Of a stretch of 29,663 nt of DNA, positions 23,237 to 29,663 are shown one piece after another. The notes beneath the pieces are model-generated. The model was given only the letters and a program-made list of their open reading frames with translations, was not told where the DNA came from and made no database searches. The DNA is from Micrococcaceae bacterium UBA3381 (GTDB lineage Bacteria > Actinomycetota > Actinomycetes > Actinomycetales > Micrococcaceae). How positions within the stretch are numbered: position 1 is the first letter of the stretch; the number at the start of each line of letters is the position of its first letter. The stretch spans positions 1 to 29,663 of the forward strand of contig DEPX01000217.1 in the NCBI GenBank assembly GCA_002358975.1, written 5' to 3'. Position numbers and translations under genes: made by a program.

Positions 23237-26041
23237 GTGACTGCTTCGAAACATACTGCCTCAGATTCCGCCCCGAACACGCTGATGGTCATTGATGGCC
23301 ATTCCATGGCTTACCGGGCCTTTTTTGCACTACCAGCCGAAAACTTCCAAACCGCCACCGGCCAACACACCAACGCTGTGTACGGTTTTCTCAACATGTT
23401 GTTGGCAATGATCCGCGAACAACAACCCACCCACGTGGCGGTTGCCTTCGACTTGGAGACGCCTACTTTTCGGACAGAACAATATCCCGAATACAAAGCT
23501 GGCAGAGATAAAACACCCGATGAATTCTATGGCCAAATCGACCTCATCAAACAGGTCATGGACGCGCTGAATATTCCCACCATCGAAGTAGACGGCTACG
23601 AAGCAGACGATATCGTGGCCACCATGGCCACCTCAGCCACGCAAGCCGGATGGCAGGCTCGCATCGTTTCAGGCGATCGGGATACCTTCCAGCTCATTAA
23701 TGACGATGTCACCGTGCTATACCCAATGCGTGGGGTCTCTGAACTACCACCATTTGACGCCGACGCCATCGTCGAACGTTACGGTGTGACCCCTTTGCAA
23801 TACCCTGAGTTAGCCGCCCTTGTGGGTGAAACCGCCGATAACCTACCCGGGGTGCCGGGGGTTGGCCCCGGTTTCGCCGCCCGATGGCTCAATAAATACG
23901 GCAGTCTCAAGGGCATCCTGGACAACGTTGATGCCATTGGGGGTAAAAAAGGTGCCGCACTTCGTGAACACCTCGATGATGTCAAACGAAACCGCGAACT
24001 CAACGCCCTCGTCACGAATCTGCAACTGCCTGTCGAGATTACCGATACTGCCCTGGCCAACCCGGATCGAAACCTGGTGGCCGAACTCTTCGATGCATTG
24101 GAATTTAATACGATTCGCGATCGTGTTTTTAGCACCTTCGAACAGCAACTGGGTGGCGCAGAAGAGCAAGCCCCAACCGAAGACCTCCCCGAGGCCACGC
24201 TTATCAACGACATCACGGCATGGCAGCGTTTTCTTGACGATATCGCCGAGCCAGTCTCGGTGTTCTTTCATATCACTCCGCCGGCAACCATCACTCGGCG
24301 TAAAATCCCAGCACCCGGTGATTACGGTGAAATTCGTGGTGTAGGGCTGGCTACCGAAAACGCCACCGCAGTTATTGATCTGGATACCGCTGATGAAGCA
24401 CTAGGGCAGGCTATCACCGAGTTTTTGGGCAACGAGGCCTACACTAAGGTTGTCTACGACCTCAAAACAATTTTGAAAGCCCTTGCTACCACATCTGAAC
24501 ATTCTTCTCTGCCAGCGGTAACAGACGTTGAGACTTCGATAGTAGCCGTCGAAGATGACGTATTGTTATCGGCCTATATTCTGCAACCAGATCGCCGTGG
24601 CTATGAATTAGCTGATCTGGTTCAAACTTATTTAAATACGCGCCTGGATGCTGTCATGCCAAGCGCCGACCAAGGTCAGCTCGCTATCGATGGGCTTGAC
24701 GAAACCAATACCGAACAATTGGCACAGTATGCCCGAAACGCCTGGATGATCCATCGGCTCAATGAGACTATGGTGGTTGAACTGCAGCGACGCGGATCCG
24801 TTGGACTACTGCATGATTTAGAAATCCCACTATCGGTGGTACTAGCCAAGATGGAACTGATCGGTATCGGCATCGATCGTCAGCGACTAGATAACCTGCT
24901 CGACGGTTTTACCGAAGAAGTTGATAAGGCCCAACAATCGGCATTCGCTGCCATCGGCGGACAAGAAGTCAATCTTGCCTCACCAAAACAACTGCAGCTC
25001 GTGCTTTTTGACACCCTTGAGATGCCCAAAACGCGAAAAACAAAAACCGGGTATTCCACAGATGCTGATTCGTTAGCAGATTTATTGGAAAAAACTGATC
25101 ACGCCTTCTTACATAATTTGATGGCCTTCCGAGATGCGACCAAATTGCGTCAAACTGTTCAAGGACTATTAGATTCCATTGCCGATGATCAGCGAATCCA
25201 TACCCGTTTTTCGCAAACGGCTGCTGCCACGGGACGGTTGTCGTCGCTGAACCCGAACCTACAAAACATTCCCGTGCGTACCCCGGCGGGCCGACAAATT
25301 CGTGACATCTTCGTGGCAGGAACCAACCCGTATTCTGATGAACCCACCACCTTGCTAACCGCCGATTACTCGCAAATCGAAATGCGCATTATGGCGCATA
25401 TGTCCGAAGACGAAGGGTTAATCCAGGCCTACCAGTATGGCGAAGACCTGCACCGCTTCGTTGGCTCCCAGGTCTTTGACGTCGCACCTGAAGAAGTCAC
25501 AACCTCAATGCGCGATAAAGTTAAAGCCATGTCCTATGGGCTGGCCTACGGCCTTAGTTCCTTCGGCTTGTCACGACAACTGCGGATTTCCGTGGACGAG
25601 GCTCGTGAATTGATGACCAGTTACTTTGACCGCTTCGGTGCTGTACAGCATTACCTGCGCAATGTAGTTCGCCAAGCCCGCAAGGATGGTTATACCGAAA
25701 CCATGCTCGGACGTCGACGCTACCTACCCGATCTGCAATCAGATAACCGTCAATTGCGCGAAATGGCCGAACGAGCAGCCCTAAACGCACCGATTCAAGG
25801 GTCTGCAGCCGATCTCATTAAAAAGGCCATGTTAGGTGTGCAATCCAGATTAGAGCGGGAAAACCTCAAATCACGCATGATTCTGCAAGTTCATGACGAA
25901 CTGATCATCGAGGTCATCGACTCAGAAATCGAAGCCGCCCAAACTATTCTCATAGAAGAAATGTCTTCGGCAGCGAGTTTACGAGTCCCATTGGATGTCC
26001 AAATCGGAAAAGGCTACTCCTGGCACGAAGCAGCCCACTAG
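23237..26041 (+). CDS. polA: DNA polymerase I
   Basis: Repair and Okazaki-fragment polymerase. With GTG 23237 it has 934 residues; an upstream GTG (23216) precedes the -10 box and is unlikely. The 5' nuclease domain (about 14-310) has VIDGHSMAYRAFFA (Asp20), DGYEADDIVATMA, VSGDRDTFQLI and the helix-hairpin-helix DNLPGVPGVGPGFAARWL. The central 3'-5' exonuclease-like domain (about 320-515) lacks the DEDD catalytic acids, so proofreading is probably absent, as in other actinobacterial PolI. The polymerase domain has motif A DYSQIEMR (Asp710), motif B RDKVKAMSYGLAYG (Tyr767) and motif C VHDE (886-888). A weak 5-bp hairpin begins at its stop codon. Confidence 0.97.
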   Translation: MTASKHTASDSAPNTLMVIDGHSMAYRAFFALPAENFQTATGQHTNAVYGFLNMLLAMIREQQPTHVAVAFDLETPTFRTEQYPEYKAGRDKTPDEFYGQIDLIKQVMDALNIPTIEVDGYEADDIVATMATSATQAGWQARIVSGDRDTFQLINDDVTVLYPMRGVSELPPFDADAIVERYGVTPLQYPELAALVGETADNLPGVPGVGPGFAARWLNKYGSLKGILDNVDAIGGKKGAALREHLDDVKRNRELNALVTNLQLPVEITDTALANPDRNLVAELFDALEFNTIRDRVFSTFEQQLGGAEEQAPTEDLPEATLINDITAWQRFLDDIAEPVSVFFHITPPATITRRKIPAPGDYGEIRGVGLATENATAVIDLDTADEALGQAITEFLGNEAYTKVVYDLKTILKALATTSEHSSLPAVTDVETSIVAVEDDVLLSAYILQPDRRGYELADLVQTYLNTRLDAVMPSADQGQLAIDGLDETNTEQLAQYARNAWMIHRLNETMVVELQRRGSVGLLHDLEIPLSVVLAKMELIGIGIDRQRLDNLLDGFTEEVDKAQQSAFAAIGGQEVNLASPKQLQLVLFDTLEMPKTRKTKTGYSTDADSLADLLEKTDHAFLHNLMAFRDATKLRQTVQGLLDSIADDQRIHTRFSQTAAATGRLSSLNPNLQNIPVRTPAGRQIRDIFVAGTNPYSDEPTTLLTADYSQIEMRIMAHMSEDEGLIQAYQYGEDLHRFVGSQVFDVAPEEVTTSMRDKVKAMSYGLAYGLSSFGLSRQLRISVDEARELMTSYFDRFGAVQHYLRNVVRQARKDGYTETMLGRRRYLPDLQSDNRQLREMAERAALNAPIQGSAADLIKKAMLGVQSRLERENLKSRMILQVHDELIIEVIDSEIEAAQTILIEEMSSAASLRVPLDVQIGKGYSWHEAAH

Positions 26042-26128
26042 ACGACTTGGCGTCTCCTAACGAACCACTGCCCTTCAATAACCGTTGAAAACCGGCATGA
26101 TTCCGCGAAAAGCTCCGCAATTCTTACG

Positions 26129-26163
26129 TTGATTTTGACAGGACGTATACCGTAGTATATTAA
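26129..26163 (+). promoter_or_regulatory. rpsA promoter and start of its leader
   Basis: The 228 bases between polA and rpsA are AT-rich and hold a strong promoter-like cluster. TTGACA (26135-26140) has TATTAA (26158-26163) at 17-base spacing; alternatively TTGATT (26129-26134) has TAGTAT (26153-26158) at 18. The resulting 5' leader is about 100 bases. It can form a 6-bp stem ACGATG/CGTCGT (26193-26198 with 26213-26218). No other gene is seen in the gap. Confidence 0.5.
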
Positions 26164-26269
26164 ATGTTGCCAAAATTAGCAGCAAAACACCTACGATGTC
26201 GCCGTACAGCTGCGTCGTAAAATCAGTAAGTTTATCAATCATATTAATCCATATCGGAGTCCCTACTAC

Positions 26270-27736
26270 ATGACCACTACTAGTAACGCCCCGCAGGTCG
26301 CTGTCAACGACATCGGCTCGGCCGAAGAGTTCATGGCTGCAGTCGACGAGACCATCAAATACTTCAACGATGGCGACCTGGTGGCAGGCACCGTCGTCAA
26401 AGTCGATCGAGACGAAGTACTGCTCGATATCGGCTACAAGACCGAAGGTGTCATCCCTTCACGTGAATTGTCCATTAAAAACGACGTCGATCCTGATGAA
26501 GTCGTTGAAGTTGGCGATTCCGTAGAAGCGCTGGTTCTTACCAAAGAAGATAAAGAAGGCCGCCTCATTCTCTCCAAGAAACGCGCACAGTACGAGCGCG
26601 CTTGGGGCGACATTGAAAAAGTCAAGGACGAAGACGGTGTTGTCACCGGTACCGTGATCGAAGTTGTCAAGGGCGGTCTGATCCTGGACATCGGTCTGCG
26701 TGGGTTCTTGCCCGCATCCTTGGTCGAAATGCGTCGTGTCCGCGACTTGGCACCATACGTCGGACAAGAACTCGAAGCCAAAATCATCGAATTGGATAAG
26801 AACCGCAACAACGTTGTCCTGTCCCGCCGTGCTTGGCTGGAACAGACCCAATCCGAAACTCGCTCCAACTTCTTGCAAGCATTGCAGAAGGGCCAAGTCC
26901 GCACCGGTACCGTTTCCTCGATTGTCAACTTCGGTGCATTCGTGGACCTCGGTGGCGTCGACGGTCTGGTGCACGTCTCGGAACTGTCCTGGAAACATAT
27001 CGATCACCCATCAGAGGTTGTCGAAGTTGGCCAGGAAGTCACTGTAGAAGTACTCGACGTCGATATGGATCGCGAACGCGTATCCCTGTCGCTCAAGGCA
27101 ACACAGGAAGACCCATGGCAGGTCTTTGCACGCACACACGCCCTGGGCCAGATCGTACCGGGCAAGGTCACCAAATTGGTGCCATTCGGTGCATTCGTTC
27201 GCGTCGAAGACGGTATCGAAGGTCTGGTTCACATCTCTGAACTGGCCAACCGTCACATCGACACCGCCGAACAGGTTGTTTCGGTTAATGAAGTGCTGTA
27301 CGTCAAGGTCATTGACATTGACCTGGAGCGTCGTCGTATTTCCCTGTCACTCAAACAGGCCAACGAAGGCGTCGATCCAGAAGGTACCGACTTCGACCCA
27401 GCCCTCTACGGTATGGCTGCCGACTACGACGAAGAAGGCAACTACAAATACCCAGAAGGCTTCGATCCTGAAACCAACGAGTGGATGGAAGGCTTCGAAG
27501 CAGAACGCGCCGCATGGGAGCAGCAGTACGCTGATGCCCAGGCACGTTGGGAAGCCCATAAAGAACAGGTTGCCCGTCATATGGCTGAAGCAGCAGAAGT
27601 TGCTGCAACCGAACCAGTGGATACCGGTGCAACATCGTACTCCTCGGCTGATGAGCAAACTCCGGTCGACGATTCCGGTACGTTGGCATCCGACGAAGCT
27701 CTCGCCGCACTGCGGGAAAAGCTGACCGGTAACTAA
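26270..27736 (+). CDS. rpsA: 30S ribosomal protein S1
   Basis: RNA-binding ribosomal protein that helps mRNA bind the 30S subunit. It has 488 residues with four S1 (OB-fold) repeats at about 33-105, 118-187, 205-275 and 290-360, the usual actinobacterial number, against six in E. coli. Repeats three and four are the most typical (TGTVSSIVNFGAFVDLGGVDGLVHVSELSW; GKVTKLVPFGAFVRVEDGIEGLVHISELA). The C-terminal 125 residues are acidic and probably disordered. ATG 26270 has GGAG ten bases upstream. Codons are strongly biased to those ending in C, fitting high expression. A long-stem terminator follows. Confidence 0.97.
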   Translation: MTTTSNAPQVAVNDIGSAEEFMAAVDETIKYFNDGDLVAGTVVKVDRDEVLLDIGYKTEGVIPSRELSIKNDVDPDEVVEVGDSVEALVLTKEDKEGRLILSKKRAQYERAWGDIEKVKDEDGVVTGTVIEVVKGGLILDIGLRGFLPASLVEMRRVRDLAPYVGQELEAKIIELDKNRNNVVLSRRAWLEQTQSETRSNFLQALQKGQVRTGTVSSIVNFGAFVDLGGVDGLVHVSELSWKHIDHPSEVVEVGQEVTVEVLDVDMDRERVSLSLKATQEDPWQVFARTHALGQIVPGKVTKLVPFGAFVRVEDGIEGLVHISELANRHIDTAEQVVSVNEVLYVKVIDIDLERRRISLSLKQANEGVDPEGTDFDPALYGMAADYDEEGNYKYPEGFDPETNEWMEGFEAERAAWEQQYADAQARWEAHKEQVARHMAEAAEVAATEPVDTGATSYSSADEQTPVDDSGTLASDEALAALREKLTGN

Positions 27737-27761
27737 ACCGCCAACCCGCCGGGTTAACATA

Positions 27762-27798
27762 CTGGAGGCCGCTACTGCAAGACAGTAGCGGCCTTCAG
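27762..27798. terminator. Long-stem bidirectional terminator between rpsA and trpF
   Basis: CTGGAGGCCGCTACTG (27762-27777) pairs with CAGTAGCGGCCTTCAG (27783-27798) around the 5-nt loop CAAGA: 16 pairs, with one G-T. It lies in the 109 bases between the convergent rpsA and trpF. No long T-run follows on either side, the U-poor style frequent in actinobacteria. The hairpin is flanked by direct copies of GTTAACAT at 27753-27760 and 27801-27808. Confidence 0.8.
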
Positions 27799-27845
27799 GC
27801 GTTAACATGGCAAACGAGGTTACTACACCATAACGTCTCGTGTTT

Positions 27846-28394
27846 CTACGCGGCCCGGGCGGCCTCGATAAACGCCTTGAGCAACGCATAGTCTTTCTCA
27901 CCGGGCGACGATTCGACACCGGACGAAACATCAACGCCATCTGGGCGATACCGGGCCACTACGTCAGCCACATTATCTGGGTTGAGACCACCGGCTAAGA
28001 TACACCGAGCGTCGATATCACTAACCCAATCGGGAATAGCAGCAAACCGGCCAGTGCCGTGAGAAGCATCATAAAACCAAAAATCCAAATGTTCGGTAGA
28101 GGCCGGCGGAGTATCTGACGCCAACGCCAATGAGGCCACCTCAGCGGGCTCATACAGTTGGACAGTGTCCACCTCATGCATAACGGGTTCGACATGTTCC
28201 AATGTCAGGCCCACCGCGAAGGTATCGATGCGTTTGGCTGCACGTGCTGCAAGTTGACGTGCCGTCTCAGTGCCAATTAGTCGTTTGGATTGCGGAGCTC
28301 GCATAAAGCCTACAGCGTCATACCCCAGTTCAATGGCCCACTCCAACTGCTTTGCTGTCGTGATGCCGCATACTTTGACATAGAGTTCAGACAT
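27846..28394 (-). CDS. trpF: Phosphoribosylanthranilate isomerase
   Basis: Converts N-(5-phosphoribosyl)anthranilate to CdRP, the substrate of TrpC. The frame extends 44 codons further upstream, but that part is shadow of the preceding gene; ATG at 28394 gives the family N-terminus SELYVKVCGITTAKQLEWA. It has 182 residues, a little short for the roughly 200-residue barrel. Catalytic Cys9 (KVCGIT) and Asp109 (FYDASHGTGRF) are present, with Arg38 and the phosphate loops LAGGLNPDNV and GVDVSSGVESSPGEKD. The shortening lies between VQLY and DFWFYDAS. It follows the methyltransferase by four bases, so they are one transcript, away from the trp cluster. Confidence 0.88.
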   Translation of the reverse strand: MSELYVKVCGITTAKQLEWAIELGYDAVGFMRAPQSKRLIGTETARQLAARAAKRIDTFAVGLTLEHVEPVMHEVDTVQLYEPAEVASLALASDTPPASTEHLDFWFYDASHGTGRFAAIPDWVSDIDARCILAGGLNPDNVADVVARYRPDGVDVSSGVESSPGEKDYALLKAFIEAARAA

Positions 28395-28398
28395 AGCC

Positions 28399-29484
28399 TC
28401 AAACCTTCTGTGAGTGGGTAACGATAAATCGCCGATCTCGAACCACCTGGCGGGTCGGGCCCACCGTGTGTTGCAGTTGTGCAAGATAGCCCCGCGAGCT
28501 ATTGAATACGGTAAACAGTACACCACCTGGCTTCAAGGCGCGGGATGCTTCAGCGAACAGAAAATGCGCAATGCCACTGGTAAGTTCAGTCCCATCATGA
28601 AATGGCGGATTCAGCACCACCACATCGACACTGGCATCGCCCAACTGAGCTAATCCAGACTGATGCATCACGTGCACGCCGTCTACGTTATTGGCCGCCA
28701 GAGTCGCTGCAGTGGATCGCACAGCTGAAGCGGAATCATCGGTAGCGATCAAGTGTCCAGCGGCAGTGCACTGTGCCAGAACCGTGGCGATACTACCATT
28801 ACCACAGCCTAAATCTACGGCTACAGTCTCCGGACCAAAATACTCTGTGCGATATTGCATCAAGCTTTCTAACAGCAACCGAGTCCCCGGATCGAGTCGG
28901 GCCGCACCAAAGGTGAGCCCAAAAGCCCGAAGCTGTAACGTTTGTGCTGCTATCTGCACCGTATTTTTCCGTGGGATCCGGGCCGGTGCATCCCCAACTA
29001 GGCGCTTTGGCTGTCGTGCACGCAATGCACGAGCTTTATAATAGCCCCGCGATGCCGAAACATGGCTGAACGAGGCTTCCAGCACCTTGTTCATCGAAAA
29101 ATTCAGGTGCCGTTGTAATTGCCCAGCTAAGAAAATTACTTGTTCATCTGCCCAGCGTGCGACCTGCCACGATACCTCCTCTAAGGCTTCTAGTGGCCGA
29201 GCCAGCCGGTAGACCACCGTTGCGACGCCATCAAGAATCTCCGGCGAGACGGCTGTAGCCACCGGTCCGGTGATGGACGTTTGGTCTGCTGCCAACGCAG
29301 CCGAGTCTTGTACAAACCGCACCTGTAAATTTTGTTGCCTCGTCCAGGCGCTAAGCGCCCCGGAAACATCATTGATCACAACAAACGGGGCCGTTGTTCG
29401 CCAGGGTTCAGCCGTCAACGTTTCATCCAGAACCTGCAGTAGCATCCGATCAACATTATCGGGTATAACTTTGCTGTGACTCAT
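28399..29484 (-). CDS. RsmC/RlmG-type rRNA guanine-N2 methyltransferase
   Basis: Class I SAM-dependent methyltransferase of 361 residues with the two-domain layout of RsmC and RlmG. The N-terminal half (1-165) is a degenerate methyltransferase-like domain ending in SFSHVSASRGYYKARAL. The C-terminal half is catalytic: DPGTRLLLESL precedes motif I VDLGCGNGSIA (223-233), then the ATDDS acidic loop and NPPF (292-295), the motif of base-amino methyltransferases, then ALKPGGVLFTV. The likely target is a guanine in 16S or 23S rRNA, but which one cannot be told from sequence. Its ATG overlaps the upstream gene's TGA (ATGA), and trpF follows after four bases. Confidence 0.82.
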   Translation of the reverse strand: MSHSKVIPDNVDRMLLQVLDETLTAEPWRTTAPFVVINDVSGALSAWTRQQNLQVRFVQDSAALAADQTSITGPVATAVSPEILDGVATVVYRLARPLEALEEVSWQVARWADEQVIFLAGQLQRHLNFSMNKVLEASFSHVSASRGYYKARALRARQPKRLVGDAPARIPRKNTVQIAAQTLQLRAFGLTFGAARLDPGTRLLLESLMQYRTEYFGPETVAVDLGCGNGSIATVLAQCTAAGHLIATDDSASAVRSTAATLAANNVDGVHVMHQSGLAQLGDASVDVVVLNPPFHDGTELTSGIAHFLFAEASRALKPGGVLFTVFNSSRGYLAQLQHTVGPTRQVVRDRRFIVTHSQKV

Positions 29485-29663
29485 GCCAGCCTATCCTGCC
29501 ACTGGATGCCAACAGCTTCCGCCCGCAAGGCACCGGCAGTCATTGCTGCTAGCCGGGTGTTGAAGTGTTCTAGCGCATCGTCAACATCATCCAGACCAAC
29601 TGTTAGCGTTGCAGCAGAACCTGCGTAATCCGTTCCTAGGACAGCAAAATTTGCCGAACGTAG
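29481..29663 (-). CDS. C-terminal fragment of an unidentified protein
   Basis: On the reverse strand a frame is open from the window edge to a TGA at 29483-29481, giving 60 residues (starting LRSANFAVLGTDYAGSAATL, ending EAVGIQWQDRLA). It includes an acidic-helical stretch, GLDDVDDALEHFNTRLAAMTAG. The stop overlaps the methyltransferase start by ATGA, which strongly supports a real, cotranscribed gene. I do not recognise the family from this tail. Confidence 0.5.
   Translation of the reverse strand, partial: LRSANFAVLGTDYAGSAATLTVGLDDVDDALEHFNTRLAAMTAGALRAEAVGIQWQDRLA

Noticed and set aside
26040..26055. AGACG/CGTCT hairpin at the polA stop as a terminator
   Set aside because: Only five pairs and no T-run; too weak to call as a feature.
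28395..28526. 44-codon N-terminal extension of TrpF
   Set aside because: It overlaps the end of the methyltransferase gene, and the TrpF fold begins at the VKVCGIT strand; a ribosome binding site (GAAGG) stands before ATG 28394.
1..29663. Insertion sequences, prophage, CRISPR array, toxin-antitoxin or biosynthetic cluster
   Set aside because: No transposase, integrase, regular repeat-spacer pattern, paired small toxin-like genes or atypical base composition was seen; the gene order is conserved housekeeping.

Overview
This window looks like chromosomal, vertically inherited housekeeping DNA from a moderately low-GC actinobacterium. The gene order points to Micrococcales, close to Micrococcaceae: def-fmt-rsmB-rpe, then hisE-hisG-hisF, a DinB-like gene and hisI-trpE, then a Trp-associated membrane protein, an HGxxPAAW protein and trpC-trpB-trpA-lgt-pyk, with an ANTAR regulator beyond. 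The ANTAR regulator, the HGxxPAAW protein and a Mrp A/B fusion support the phylum. I see no insertion sequence, phage, CRISPR array or compositional island. The genus (for example a Yaniella- or Enteractinococcus-like organism) is only a guess.

Layout. 1-219: 3' end of an unidentified gene. 275-4805: peptide deformylase, Met-tRNA formyltransferase, 16S rRNA m5C methyltransferase, ribulose-phosphate epimerase and an NMN transporter. 4867-7930: four histidine genes, with a reverse-strand DinB-like gene between hisF and hisI. 7956-13522: trpE, two small membrane proteins, trpC, trpB and trpA. 13553-16106: lgt and pyk, facing a reverse-strand ANTAR response regulator (16113-16712). 16828-16909: tRNA-Leu(CAA). 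17206-23197: a six-gene, translationally coupled Mrp cation/proton antiporter operon. 23237-27736: polA and rpsA, closed by a long-stem terminator. 27846-29663 (reverse strand): trpF, an RsmC/RlmG-type rRNA methyltransferase and the 3' end of an unknown gene, all closely packed.

How the genes work together. The first block forms and processes formyl-methionine and modifies 16S rRNA. Rpe feeds the pentose-phosphate pool that supplies PRPP, which HisG uses. The his and trp genes cover part of each pathway: hisA, hisH, hisB, hisC, hisD, trpD and trpG must lie elsewhere. A stand-alone trpF sits 14 kb from trpCBA.

The clearest regulatory signal is a recurring leaderless start. A TANNNT -10 box lies 6-9 bases ahead of an ATG or GTG with no Shine-Dalgarno sequence at def, hisE, hisI, the DinB-like gene, pyk and polA. 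Other structures worth attention are an 11-bp inverted repeat with a 28-nt loop ahead of the HGxxPAAW-trpC unit, a hairpin between trpC and trpB, a perfect 11-bp hairpin inside the ANTAR coding sequence just past the pyk stop, and a 16-bp-stem terminator flanked by 8-bp direct repeats after rpsA. I found no convincing wholly new system. The best candidates are the two uncharacterised trp-operon membrane proteins and the RNA-level structures.
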